The notes under the pieces were generated by a model, which was given only the letters and a program-made list of their open reading frames with translations, did not search any database and was not told the DNA's origin. A stretch of DNA of 64,000 nucleotides, taken from positions 1-64,000 of the forward strand of contig NW_026252137.1 in assembly GCF_025399195.1 (NCBI RefSeq), in the 5' to 3' direction. Below are positions 45,249 through 57,605 of the stretch, piece by piece. The position numbers and the translations under genes are program-made. This DNA is from Umbelopsis ramanniana AG. Taxonomy: Eukaryota > Mucoromycota > Umbelopsidomycetes > Umbelopsidales > Umbelopsidaceae. The number at the start of each line of letters is the position of its first letter. Position 1 is the stretch's first letter.

Positions 45249-45807
45249 ATGTCCACACCACTTCGCCAGGGCTTAAGTAAGTGTGTTCGCTCAACATGAG
45301 GAACTTGAAAACTATCATGAATTCTCGATTGCCGATCTCGAATATTAAACTCTATACATCACAATAGACAAAGTCTACTTGCCCAACATCATTTTCAAAA
45401 TGGTGCGATCACCAAATTTGCAACCTAACCAAGTTGCCTTCCGAGTTCCCCCAAAGTGCAACAAATTCGATATCCACTCATATCTTACAAATATATATAA
45501 TGTCAACGTGCAAGAAGTGCGAACGATGAACTATGCTACTCGTATCAAGCGACGCAAGGATGGCCGTGTCACTGGCCGAGATGCTGCCTACAAAAAGGCT
45601 ATTGTTACCATCGACGAACCCTTCGCCTACCCTGCGGAACCCGACCTCAACACACTCGGAGGACCTGATCGAGACTTGGCTCGCCAAGCTGCTGGCAGAA
45701 AATTGAAGGGATGGCGATTCCGAGCACAGCCAGACGAAAAGGCTCAGGAGAAGAAGTTACATGACGAGAAGCTTGCAAAGTTGCAAGCTGAACAAGAAAA
45801 GAAATAG
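45249..45807 (+). CDS. MRPL23: Mitochondrial ribosomal protein uL23m
   Basis: Two exons (45249-45276, 45368-45807) give 155 residues. A 28-nt first exon reads MSTPLRQGL. The second supplies KVYLPNIIFKMVRSP and then VAFRVPPKCNKFDIHSYL, IYNVNVQEVRTMNYATRIKR. The KVYLPN..F...R opening and the NK.DI..YL..IYNV..V pattern are characteristic of fungal mitochondrial L23. Without the first exon the conserved start would be lost, which supports this model over the internal ATG at 45400. The C-terminus is a charged helix. It sits at the peptide exit of the mitoribosome. Confidence 0.88.
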
Positions 45808-46819
45808 AAGTCCCTCGTATCTCAGCATTACACCTCAACCCCTTGTCAAATACAGTAGATAGAAAACCGGCCTGGCTTCCAGATGTTTTGATAAGAATAA
45901 TGTCAAATATTCTGCATGTACTTTAGAACGGATTGAAACCCATATCTTCCATAAAAAGCATCTTAAAAACATGGCGTAATCGATCAATGGACGTTTTAGC
46001 GTGTGCATATCATTTAATCAAACTGTGCAAAGGACAAAAGGAGCGATTTTGGGAACATCTTCGGTGAATTTCAAAGATGGAGTCAGTCCATCATGGCCAG
46101 CTCAACGTGATGATCCAATTATACCCACGGCTGTTTTCAGAGTGGTCACTAACTCTTGTGAGAAAGAAATTAATATGAAAACCAGGTCCAGCAAAGTGCG
46201 ATGCTCCTCGTGCTGCAAGTTACACCAGACGCTGTTGCTACTTGAAACGGCAATATTGGAATCGATTGATTGTGCAAATATCAGATCATGTTGAGATGAA
46301 AATTTGTAGAACAATGCGGACTGGAAAGAACCGATCGATTGCTTAATGGCATGGCTGAGTAACGGTCATTGAATAACCATTTGTTCCTCAGATGCAGGCC
46401 AGGCGCATAGCTTGGAGGTCGCTTGGAAACTGGTGCTACATGGGCTGGATCTGGGGAAAGTTGTAAAAAGCTAGCATACACTGTGTTGCCGTTTGTACGT
46501 AGCTTAGGAAGAATGAAGGAAAATATCTCGGGGGAATATGGACGGTGATCTCTGATGGTCATTGTCATTACGCGTTAAGGAAGCCATTCGACGCACTGCA
46601 ATGTAGCAATTAATTTTTAGGCGCTTGGTAATTTCGGCCTGTGTACCGTTCTCAGGCACGGAAAATCGAGATTAAATATCCTATTCTCCTGTTACAGAAC
46701 CAAACGTGCAACAATGAGTCCACCGCTTTAATGATTATGGTGAAATTAACATAAATACCGCCGTAGTTGCCTTGTAATTTTCATCATCATCCTTTGGCAT
46801 CAAAGAGAAAAATATTCAA
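45808..46819. other. Intergenic region
   Basis: This 1-kb region holds the uL23m 3' end and the polygalacturonase promoter. A minus-strand frame of 95 codons (46568-46281) shows no recognisable motif and is not called. Confidence 0.45.
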
Positions 46820-48180
46820 ATGAAGTCACTTGTTTCAATTGCTGCTGCTCTATCCCTCTTCGTCGCTGCTGCTCAAGCTACCACCTGTACCATCCCAACC
46901 ACAGGAAAGGATGATACTTCTGCCATTCAAAGCGCTTTCAAGTCCTGCGCTACCGGAGGTACCGTTGTCTTCACTAAAGGCGCTACCTACTATCTCAATG
47001 CCATGATCAGTATTACTGGACTTAAAGGAACTACCGTCCAATTCGATGGTAATCTCAACCTCCCAGTCTACAGTTCATCCTATGAGAATGGAGCTGCCTA
47101 CATTTCCGTCACAGGTGATTCGGTTAAATGGACCGGAAGTGGTACTATTGTAGGAAATGGTCAAGCCTGGTAAGCTACCGCGGAAAGCTGAATGACAAAC
47201 TTAATTTTGTTTTTTTAATTAAAAACCCGCGAAATTCTCTAGGTACGACAAGAAGCTTACGGATGCTCCTCGCGTACTTGCCATCCACACTACCAATTCA
47301 GTGTTCAGTGGCTTCAAAATTACTCAGGCCCCTCGAGCTCATTTCAGTATCAACGGCGCCAAAAACACCGTTCTGGAAAACCTCTACATTAACACCGTTT
47401 CTACCTCGAGCAATCCTGCCAAGAACACTGATGCATTTGACGTCAGCTCCTCCTCTGGTATCATTATTCAAGGCTCAAACATTTACAACGGTGATGACTG
47501 TCTTGCCGTTAACTCTGGTGTGACTAACTTGACTTTCACCAATAACAACTGCAATGGATCGGTAAGTTTACTTCAAATCAGATGAGAGTGTCTAGTATCC
47601 CCTCAACTTAACCTAAATGTATGTTCTAGCATGGTTTCTCCATTGGCAGTCTTGGAAAGGATCTGTCGGCTGGAACAGTTGATGGTGTAAACATTACCGC
47701 CTCTTCCTGCACTAACTGCCAGAACGGAGTTCGCATCAAGACATGGCCCGGCGGCACAGGTAATTTTGATCTTGCATGCAAAGAATGTAACACCAGATCT
47801 CCAAGACAGGAAACTCAATTTATTTTCATGGCTTAATTTTAAAAACAGGTTACGTCAAGAACATCAATTACGATAACATCAACCTCCAGAATGTCGATAA
47901 TCCAATCATCATCACCACGCACTATTGCGATAGTGAGCACCAATCATCGTGCAATGCTGATGACTCAAGCTCGTTGACCATCTCTGCTGTTAAAATCAAC
48001 AATGTGTACGGCACTGTTTCCAACGCTGGCCACCCTGTCTTGAGTGTCAACTGTTCTTCCAAGACTCCTTGCTCCAACTTCGCTGTCACCAACATCAACG
48101 TCTCCAAGGCCTCCAAGACTCCTAAGAATGTTTGTATCGACTTGACTGGCTCAAGCTCCATCCCCTACTGCTCTCAGTAA
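46820..48180 (+). CDS. Secreted polygalacturonase (GH28)
   Basis: Four exons give about 385 residues with a clear signal peptide ([20 protein letters not shown]). It degrades homogalacturonan in plant cell walls. GH28 active-site motifs appear in order: NTDAFDV (NTD), [12 protein letters not shown] (DD), [10 protein letters not shown] (canonical G/S-H-G) and [10 protein letters not shown] (RIK). The right-handed beta-helix is seen as repeated short strands (INNVYG, ITASSC). An intron splits the codons just before HGFSIG. The call is secure; endo versus exo action is undecided. Confidence 0.94.
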
Positions 48181-48406
48181 GGGCTGGCCAAACTTATCAC
48201 GCCGTGTTGTGATTAGGTCCCTTAAGATGCCACACAATCTAGCAGCTATACCCCCTTTCCCCTCCCCCAAAATATACATTCATTCATTCACTTATCAAAT
48301 AAAAAAAGCAAGGTGGCATCTCATTTAAGTGACACATCGATTTTTATACATGTACTTAAGATTAACACAACAAAGCCAGTGCGAAAGAAATGCACGCCGA
48401 GCTACA

Positions 48407-50864
48407 CTAATTATTATTGGCTTGTTGATCTACATTGGGAGCCGAATCGGTGTCCATCGCCTCAACTTTGCTTTCTTCAGTGCTAGCTTGGTTGCTGAAG
48501 ATGGGACCCCGAACAGCCTCCATTTCCTTAGCCAAGGATTCATCTGCGTCAATTAATGAAGTGACAAAGGTCATGTCACGATCCTTGCGGTTCAAAAGCA
48601 TGAGTGCATGTTCCAGTACACGCTCGTCTTCTTCGCAAAGGACAACAATGGCAAGGCAGACTCGTTGCAGCGTGAATAAACCAGCATCTAGTCTGCGGAT
48701 ATAAAACTGGTCTGCCATATCTTCGAGATCTTCCTCGTCAAGTTGTTCCTTTTCGGTTTCTATTTCTGTTTGTGTCATGGCGTCCCGAGCGTGGTAATGT
48801 TCCAACAAATCGAATAACCGATCGACTTTTTCGAAATTTTCATCGGAAAACTTTCGTATCAACCGAAGTCGTTGAATGTCGTCCTGAGGCAAGTTTTTGA
48901 ATAGGGATATTATTATGCCCAGGATATGTTCTAATGAAAAAAGTAGATTGAAAGCGTGAGTGGAAAACTTCGGCGAATGTTTATGTCACTATCCTGAACA
49001 AACCTTCTTCTTCCGTCTCTGAATACGCTTTGTATGCCTTTTTCAGCTTTTTCACTCCCTAAGAAGTAGAAGGCAGCATTAGCTCCATGCCATAAAGGAG
49101 ATATGTACGCATTATCCAAAGAAAAAATACCTTTCCCATGAACATGGGGAACAGAGTCTTGAGGCCAAAACTCTCTACAAATCGATAGCAATTGGCTGTT
49201 CCTGCTGATGTAGACATGGCATAATCAAGCACCTTGACAGCACGAATTCTTGCCATTGACTTTTCCCTATTCTGCGTGTTAGTGAAATGTTCCTCTCTCT
49301 CTCTGAACTTTAATTAGCTGTACTTACTTTATCATGATCAACATGAGCTCAATACCTTCGCCTTCTAAAAATAATTTTTTGATTTCTGGTTCGGCCAGTG
49401 CCGAGCACAGAGATGTAAAGCAATTTTCCATCAATTCAGCTTCATCATCATCAGCAGGGTCTTTTCTTTTATAAGACTATGGGGACGTAAATGGTTATGA
49501 AACAACGCCATATTTGCCAGTTCACCTTCGTCAATACTTACAGACAAAACGCGAAGCAATACATCGATACCGCCGAGTTCACCAAGCTTGATCCTGTTCG
49601 CTATAGCAAATTTTTAGTGCACGGTCATATCATTCGACACTAAGCGTCGTGATATCGTACCTCTACTTTCTTGTAGCAGGATAGACAAGATTTCGACAGC
49701 GTATCCTCTATTGGAGTCGAATGCTTTTGTGTTGATGCGCTTGAGCAACCATGGTAATATGTCCGTCTTTTCCACCACAATCTCGGCGTACTTTAAATCA
49801 ATGGACACCAGATTCTCAAAAATACCTTAGATAAGCTTGCATTAGTTAACACGTTCTCCGACAGCAGCAGATTTAAAATACTCACTCAAAGCATTGAAAA
49901 CGCCTTGTCTATCAGCTGCCTCGTTCTCGTCCAATCTCTGTAAATTTTGAAGTAATAGTTCCGGAAGCTGCTCATCGATCTAGGTCACAATGGGTGGTAA
50001 GTATTGTGAAGTAGGACCGCGTCTTCATTGCAAATTGTCCACTTACCAACGCTTTTACAAAGATATTGATGCTCTCGGTGATAGCTTCCGCTTTCTCCTC
50101 GTCTTCCATATCCTCACCAGGTGCAACATCCTCGTCTGTGAGTTCATTAATAAGTTCTATCGCGTCAAGAGCAATGTCGGTATTCTCGTGGCTAAGCAAG
50201 GACAGCAGTGATGGGATGCTGCCTAGACTGACGAGTTCACGGTAATGTTGTGGCGCTTGCGTCAATGCAAGTAGGTTCTTGATTTCCTCATCCAGGTCGG
50301 CTTCTGATTCCATGAACTTTTCTGGGTTGTCAGCATACTTGACTCGCTGTTCTTGATTTTTGTTGATAGCTTTTTCGAATCGAAGAATGTATTTCTTGAC
50401 CGTTGTTGCATCAAGTGCCTCCGTCTAAACCTCCAAGTGTTAGTAGATGTAAACGCATCCAAGCAAACTCAAGGATTCCATTTACCTCGTCTGCGTCTAT
50501 TTCGTCCACCAACTCCAAGATCTTCTTTTGTTCGTCAGTCAAACCACCGCCAAAAAACCGTCCTTCGTCTTCCTCGTCTTCGTAACCATAGTCGTCTACT
50601 TCACCACCATAGTTTCTTGCATCATCTTCGTCTTCTTCTATCGTGACGTTTCGTCTTTTGGACTCGCTGCTTTCGATTTCCTCGTCATTGCTAGCTTGAC
50701 GGTATTTGTTGAGAAAGTCAAGTGAAGGATTATCGGGGAGCTTTCGTTTGTTCTTTCCCGAAGGAATGGCTGGAATCTACACAGGATCTACGCATTAGGA
50801 ATGAAGTATGCTGATTTACAAAGCGATTTTCCTTGAATTTACCTTGAAAAGTTCATCGATGTTC
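48407..50864 (-). CDS. CTNNBL1: Beta-catenin-like protein 1 (CTNNBL1)
   Basis: A multi-exon armadillo-like protein. The start is MNIDELFKIPAIP, then PDNPSLDFLNKY, an acidic stretch and GGGLTDEQKKILELVD. The repeat region has VKKYILRFEKAINKNQEQR, GSIPSLLSLLSHENTDIALD, AIELINELTDED, LLLQNLQRLDE, VFNALSIFENL and IKLGELGGIDVLLRVLS. The C-terminal domain has DRLFDLLEHYHARD and LQRVCLAIVVLCEEDERVL. CTNNBL1 associates with the Prp19/Cdc5 spliceosome complex in the nucleus. It is absent from budding yeast. Confidence 0.92.
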
Positions 50865-51282
50865 ATGGCACGTTATTGGATTCCGTTCTATCCAGGAGGA
50901 AGCGGTTTTCTGCTTTTTTGAAGTTCGAACGTCACAAATGTTCTTTCGCAGGCCAATAAAATTCAGCCCCCACGGTAAATTTCAATTGCTGCAGTGAAGG
51001 TCATACTTGCGAGTAGATCAATTGTATAAACTTCACACTACAACTAAAGCTGTACCGCAGCGCGAGGTAGCTGTTTTGCATATTTTAGTAAAACTATGAG
51101 AATTGTGATATTACATGTTCGTAGTATACATTCGTAGACAAAAACGACTTTACTTCAAAATCTTCTGTCGTTAGTGATTGTCATCGGTATTCGAACCAAT
51201 GTCTATCGGGGAATTGTCTTCTTTTTGATGCCCTTGTTCCTCTTGCCCCCGCACTTCAGCTTTTCGAAAGCATTTCTCCGAT
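50865..51282. other. Divergent intergenic region
   Basis: This region of about 420 bp between CTNNBL1 and the Zn2Cys6 gene contains presumed promoters; no gene is seen. Confidence 0.45.
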
Positions 51283-53587
51283 ATGGTAGATGATAACTTT
51301 ACTTCAGCTAAAAGAGTGCGAATGACCATTGCTTGTGAGCAATGTAGGTTAGTGGACTTATGTTATAGTAGTGTATGTCTATGACATGAGCTCATTGTAT
51401 ACTCTCCACTATCTAGAGAAAAAAAAGGTTTGTTCAGCATTATTAGCTAGTTCCTTTGTAGTACTACTCTGTATTGATCTTCTGTTTGCGTGCCGTACAT
51501 AGTGAAATGCAGTGCTGATCGGCCGGCATGTAAAAGATGTGCTAAAAAGAAAGGTAATGAGCACTAAAAGAAACAATTGTTGTAATTGGCGCAAGCATAT
51601 TGATCTATGCGCAGTACATTGTAGCTACGGAGGTGAGACAAAGGTTGATTTGTTCAAGCTGGCATCCATTAACGATGCCGTTCACCATATGTCAAGGCGG
51701 ATGGAAACATTTGAAGAGATATTACGCGACCTATGCCACACGAATAAGATCATCATGAGCAAAATACAGCCAGAGACTTCTGACGTCCCACTCATTCCGC
51801 CAGCTCCACTTACTCCTAACATTCGGAGAGATTGGTCACTGTCGCTCAATTCACCCACCTTGAGGCTTTCTTCCAATGTACACTTCATATCAGATCTATA
51901 TCAATTTCTCACAAGAGACATTGGACAGCTGAGGCGAGATATGCGGCCAGAAAATAGTATCGACTCAAATATCAATGAAATTTTGAGCACGGAAAGGCGG
52001 CAATCACCAACTATCACGGATATTGCCATTAGCCGCAATTACTCGCCATGGAAATCCACATTTAAAACCAGCACGTATCCTTTGTACAATGCATGGGAGT
52101 CAAGTAAAAACGCACCAGAACAATCGGAAATGGATGTTACTAATTTGCCGCAAAGTATATTGGACCAGATGATGGATCATTTTATAAATTGCTTTCTGTG
52201 CCTTCCGTTACCAGACGTGGACGCTCTACTGACACAATACAAGCAAAAAACATTATGTCCATTGCTCCAAAATGCCATCTTTGCCTGGTCAGCAAGACAT
52301 GCAAGTATTTACCATGGCATGTTTCAAGGAAAAAACCCAAACATTGTAGGAGAGCAATTCTTTGCAACAGCCAAAAGCCTGCTGCGGACGAGGTTTTTGG
52401 AACCCACGCTAGACACCATGCATGCACTTTTGGTACTGTACATCTACGCCATTGGAAAATCAGGGAAGTCTAGATCCAAAACCGTATCGGAGGCATACAT
52501 GTATTTGGGATTGGCTATTCGCATGGGACTTGATATGGGCTTGCACAAGACAAACGACGAAGATGACGAGATTGTCGCAGAAAAGAAGTTGCGATTGTTC
52601 ACGGGATCGAGATTTCTCGAGTCACTTTGTTCAGCACATGCTGAAAAACCGTTCCTCTTTCCTTACGACTATACCATCACAGCAGGTAACCCTAACTTGA
52701 TGAGCCACGAAACAGGTGATCAGCGATATAGGGTTGAGTTTATGACGCATCGTCAGCAAATCAACAAGATACATCACGAAATAGCAGCTACAATTGCTGT
52801 TGAGGAACCCACTATAGCGTCTATTTTAGTTCTGGATCAACGCCTAAAGGACTGGTACCGGCAACTGCCACTGTACCTCCAATACCGCCCAAATGACCGA
52901 CATAGCGATAAATGGGTCACGGCCAGCTTTAGGGAACAAGCCTGCGTGAAACTTGGCTTTGAATACAATTTCCAAATATGCCAGCTGTATTCGACGCTGT
53001 TCTCGCGATCTGGGAAGCAGTACTCGAATTTCAGCTTGTGTGCTATCGAGAAATGCATTTTCTCGTGCGACATCATCACAGAACTGTTAGACTGCTGGGT
53101 CAAACTGCAACAACCATGGTGTCATTTCACCATCGAGACAATATTAATGGCCACACTCATCTATGGGAGAGTCCTCGCCTCATCAGAGGATCGTGCAGCA
53201 AACCATGCCAAAAAGCAACTTCGTAATTTCCAATCCGTTCTCGGAAACGCACCGGTGCGTCATCATATGCACGTCAAACGACTTGTAAAACAGATTGCTG
53301 GCCTGCTGGAGCAGAACACATCACCCAAGTTGAATATAGGGTCAGACGAAAAAGATATGGCATTGAGTCCAAATGCGTTAGCCAGTCAAACCAGCACAAC
53401 TCACACAGGGAATAGCGACAGCTATGGTATTCCCATAGGGGATCAAGTCGAAGATCTTCATCAGTTTGAACTTCCAATCATGTCTGGCCATGCTGACGAG
53501 CCGTCTGACCTGAACGGAAACGGCTGGTACAAATTTACTGATTTTTTGTACACACCATCCATGATCATACCCGATCCGATACTGTAG
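51283..53587 (+). CDS. Zn2Cys6 (Gal4-type) transcription factor
   Basis: Four exons (51283-51347, 51417-51427, 51503-51553, 51615-53587) give 699 residues. The zinc cluster is C18, C21, C28, C35, C38 and C45, spaced C-x2-C-x6-C-x6-C-x2-C-x6-C (reading CEQCREKKVKCSAD, then CKRCAKKKVHCSY). It exists only if an 11-nt microexon (51417-51427) and two further introns are removed; every junction keeps frame and restores a cysteine spacing. The large last exon carries the fungal-specific transcription factor domain (DHFINCFLCLPLPD, YMYLGLAIRMGLDMGLHK, RFLESLCSAH). It is a nuclear DNA-binding regulator; targets are unknown. Confidence 0.88.
51417..51427 (+). other. 11-nt microexon inside the zinc-cluster codons
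   Basis: AGAAAAAAAAG is bounded by ...ctatctag on the left and gtttgt on the right. It completes Arg22, encodes E-K-K, and starts Val26. Without it the frame cannot reach the third zinc-cluster cysteine. The flanking introns are 69 and 75 nt. Confidence 0.7.
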
Positions 53588-53839
53588 TAAACAGCCGAGC
53601 GTTGGCTTTGAATTGTTTGTAACGGAACCTAATGTTGATAAATGACAATAAACCACAGTACCATGTCATCCGTTCTATGAAGCTCATGTTTCGACAGTAT
53701 TCTAATCATTCATCACTCCTATGGTGCACATTATTTCTACCCTTGCACCATTGTTTGGGACGGAACTGCATAATTCGCGGTGTAGATTATTCTATGATGA
53801 TTTGACCTTTAATAAATAGCTGCAATGTTGCGAGGCGTT

Positions 53840-55342
53840 CTACGCCTCTCTCAGTGCTGTAATCACAAGGTTCTCTCTATTAACGATACAGTCCGATTCT
53901 ATGTAGCCGAGAATTTCAGGGATGTCAGCGCTTTTGCAACCCATGATTCGTCCAATCTCTGTACAGGAGTAGTTGACCAAGCCTTTGCCGATTTCAACCA
54001 CCTCAATTATTGCTCCAGCTGCATCTTTTCGCTCATACAGGATCAAAGCCGACTGTTGAGCAACAAAGTCGCCTTCCACTTTAACAATGCCAGCTGCGAA
54101 CAGACTGGACCGTTGTTTCGCTACGAGAGCACGATACGCACCGTGGTCAACGTATATTTTGCCGATGGATTTGAGGCCGTGCAAAATCCACCATTTTCTA
54201 TCGACGAGAGGATTGTCTTTGGCGGTGAATCGGGTATGTAATGGGAGATCGTTTTGTTCCGTATCAGAAAGGATTTTGAGTATATTTTGAGGGGTGGAGC
54301 CTCGGGCAATGACGGTCGTAACACCCGCTGCTGTCGCTAATTCCGCCGCAATGAGTTTAGTCACCATACCGCCTGTGCCCAAAGAGGTACCAGGAGCGCT
54401 GACTACAACTGGAGAAGAAACAAAAAGTGAGAGTTAGAAGCCGGATCTCAACAGTGACCATTGAATGCCGTCAGTACATACTCTGTTCTCGAAGTGCCTG
54501 AATGTCATCGCATTGCCATACAGGTTTCGCAAGAGGGTTTGTTCGAGGATTATCGGTATACAAGCAGTCCACATCCGTCATTAAAAACAAGTAGTCAGCT
54601 TTGACCATGCCGGCGGCAATGGCAGATAAGGTGTCGTTATCGCCAAATCGAATTTCCTACGAACGTCAGGATATTAGCTCATGGAAAGGTAAAGCCTTCA
54701 AAGCTTCAAAGCCATACCGAACTACAAATAGTGTCGTTTTCATTGACTACAGGTACGACGCCCATGTCAAGCAATTCCTCGAAGCAGTTGACAGCATTGA
54801 GGTATTGGGATCGCTTCATTGAAAGGATATGAAACATATTAGCAGGAGCCACGTGTGCAATCACACTGGAAATTGGGCGCTTACATCGGCAAGATCGTTC
54901 TTGGTCAAGAGAATTTGGGCGATAGGTTGATTGAACTGACCAAAGAGATCATCGTACAGACTCATCAAGCGACCCTGGCCGACAGCTGCGATAGCCTGAT
55001 GAATTGAAAGGACATGAGAAACAACCGAAGCAAATTGAAATGGCAGTGGCGAGACGGCTCTATTACCTGTATCGCAGCCAATTTCTTTGGCTTAACGTCG
55101 ATGTTCAAGCGTCGAAGTCCGGTACCGACGGCAGCGCTGGTCACAAGTACGACTCTATGACCGCGAGCCTTCAGTTGAAGAATGGTTTCGACAATCATGG
55201 ATAAATTCGAGAGTAAAGGGAAATGAGTCTTTTCGTCGCATATGGATGAGGTTCCGATTTTAATGACAATGGTCAATGAGTCGGTTGAAGGGCGGGCCCG
55301 ATTAAGATAGTTCTTGTGAATCATGCTAGGCTGGTCCAACAT
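53840..55342 (-). CDS. PRO1: Glutamate 5-kinase
   Basis: Several exons. The amino-acid kinase domain has [102 protein letters not shown] and [21 protein letters not shown]. The C-terminal PUA domain follows ([33 protein letters not shown]). The enzyme makes gamma-glutamyl phosphate, the first step of proline synthesis, and is usually feedback-inhibited by proline. The presence of the PUA domain is as in yeast Pro1. The start at 55342 precedes a second in-frame Met. Confidence 0.93.
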
Positions 55343-55839
55343 TCTGGCTAGTATGGGCCTTATTTATTTGATTCGTGCAACAAAGCTTAAAAAATGAGTC
55401 AAAGATTTTTTTTTGGATCAATCTTGTTGTCCTTTCCGCAGTCAAAATGTTTGAAGCAAGCATTGCATAAATATCCCCAAGTGAGTCACAATGAAAAAAC
55501 TCTCACATTGTCTTGAATAACCAGCACACTCTTTGAGCAATAGCAAAACCTTTTCGTCGATTGCTTTGCTCCAAGTATTATTATGACTTTGGGATGGATG
55601 AAATGGCATCCCATACATACTCCGCCATATGCACAAGGTCTTCACTACTTGACAAACATGACAATGAACGACGACATCATATCATACCAGGCGGAAACCC
55701 TTGTCTCCTAAAACCCTGCAATAACTCAAAGAGAACGTATTATGTTTATGTGATATATATTAAAAGATATGGCATGACTATTGCATTATTATTACGGATA
55801 CAGGAACGGCTAGCAAGCTATAACCTATTTTTGTTTCAT

Positions 55840-57605
55840 TTATCGGCCAAAGTGTCTACGCTCAAGCCATCTCAAAGGTGGATAGACCACACCGGAAAAG
55901 ACAGCAGCAAGCTCAAAACCGAGATCACCTCCAAATTCGTCTCCAATCAAGATGGCGACAGGACCAGTGTAGTAGACTTGGGACATTCCAATCACTGCAC
56001 CAGCAATACCACACAAACCGGCAATGATACCAGCAATACCAACAGGCAACTTGGAGGGCGTAGCATAGTCGTCAAGATTGTATCCGCCTTGGGATGGACG
56101 ACGGAAGAGGAAATGTTCTTCAGCAACCACAACGACGAAGAAAGCAGTCCAGTAAGACAAGATAGATAGCAAGTTGGAAAGAATGGCACTGAAGGATTCC
56201 CGTCCAACAATACCGGCAACAGTGTAGATGAGGAATACCAAGACAGTCCAGACAAAACGAGGGATCCTTTGGAAAGGCTTTCCGAGGGCTTGGATGGAGA
56301 GGGCAGCGGAGTAGGTGTTGGGGACGTTGTTGGCAATCACAGAGAGAGACAAGACAACCATCAAAAACTTGCCACCACCACCCCATGGGCTTAGGGTTTG
56401 AGATAGTAAAGCGCCCATACCATTCTCGCCGTAAGCGGTAGTGTAATCTGGGTTTTGAATGGTCATCAAGCAAGCTCCCAGAATGGATACGAAGACAACG
56501 GGAATATAGACACCAAAGAAAGTGAGGATGAAGACATAGGTAGGTGAAGTATCGGCAGGCAATCGCATGTTGAAATCAGCAGCCACTGGACTCCAGCCAG
56601 AAACTGCGCCAAACATGATACCTCCAAATGAAAGAATATTAGCAGCCAGATTGGCACCCGTAGGCTCACTAGCAGCCTGAGCAACCAAGTCATATCCTGC
56701 TGGTGGTGATCCACCGAGAGCATAGAGCATGATAACGATGATGGCGATAACAATGTAAGCATATCGCTCGTAAATATGCAGGAGGTCGTATCCGAAAAAG
56801 CAGATGATGAGAGCGCAAACGGCCACAATGACGATACCCACGGGAAGAGGCAAGGTGTTGTTGATGGATGCCAACGTTTGTCCTCCAAGTACGACACATG
56901 TAACACTGAAACCCAGTTGAGTAAGGATGTTGAAGATGGACAAGATCACACCACCGACATAACCAAAGCTGAAACGACTGATGACCATGGTTCTACATCC
57001 TATTTGCCCGCATACCGGTTAGAAGAGTTCAAATCAATGACATGAAAAGAGTCGACCGTCGTGCTTACCCGTTTGTGGGCCGAGAGTGGCAATGAAGGCA
57101 GTGGTGAGGCATCCAAGTGCAGTGAAGCAGAAGATCGTGGCAATAGTATGTGGAAGGGTCAAGGAAAAGACAGCCTGGCCAAGGGCACCAATAGGAATGG
57201 TAGTGAGGACTGAAAAAATCAAGCGTGCAAAAGCATCAATACAAAGTTTTGAAGGCAAGGCATCCCCATTCTTTAAGACAATGCCATACCGGTATTGACG
57301 GAAAACCACATGAGAAGGTTATTGATGGCGTTCTTAGGATCTCGATCGTCTTCCAGAACACGCTCGACACCTCTTGCTTCGACACCCATGCTGAAGAACC
57401 GTTGGTACAGCTTGCCAAGCATGGAATTGCGGGAGGTTAGAACCTGATCAGGCTCCTTTTCAGCAAAGTGGTCAGAATTGCTAACGACCTCGCCTTCATA
57501 TGGGCTTGGAGTGGCTTTCTCATCACCATAGGTGTGGTTGTCTACGCCATGCACTTGGTTTTGGCCTAATTCTGCCGAAGACAGTGTTGGGGATGGATCA
57601 GCCAT
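55840..57605 (-). CDS. NCS1 purine-cytosine permease (Fcy2-like)
   Basis: Three exons (57605-57290, 57209-57069, then about 57000-55840) give close to 540 residues. A hydrophilic N-terminus of about 75 residues contains GVEARGVERVLEDDRDPKN, typical of fungal Fcy permeases, and then NNLLMWFSVN. About twelve membrane spans follow, with RTMVISRFSFGYVGG, AVSGWSPVAADFNMRLP and NNVPNTYSAALSIQALG. It imports cytosine or purines with protons across the plasma membrane. The exact substrate cannot be told. Confidence 0.92.

Noticed and set aside
55561-56169. Plus-strand open frame of 202 codons
   Set aside because: It is the complement of the last exon of the NCS1 permease, which has clear family motifs on the minus strand.
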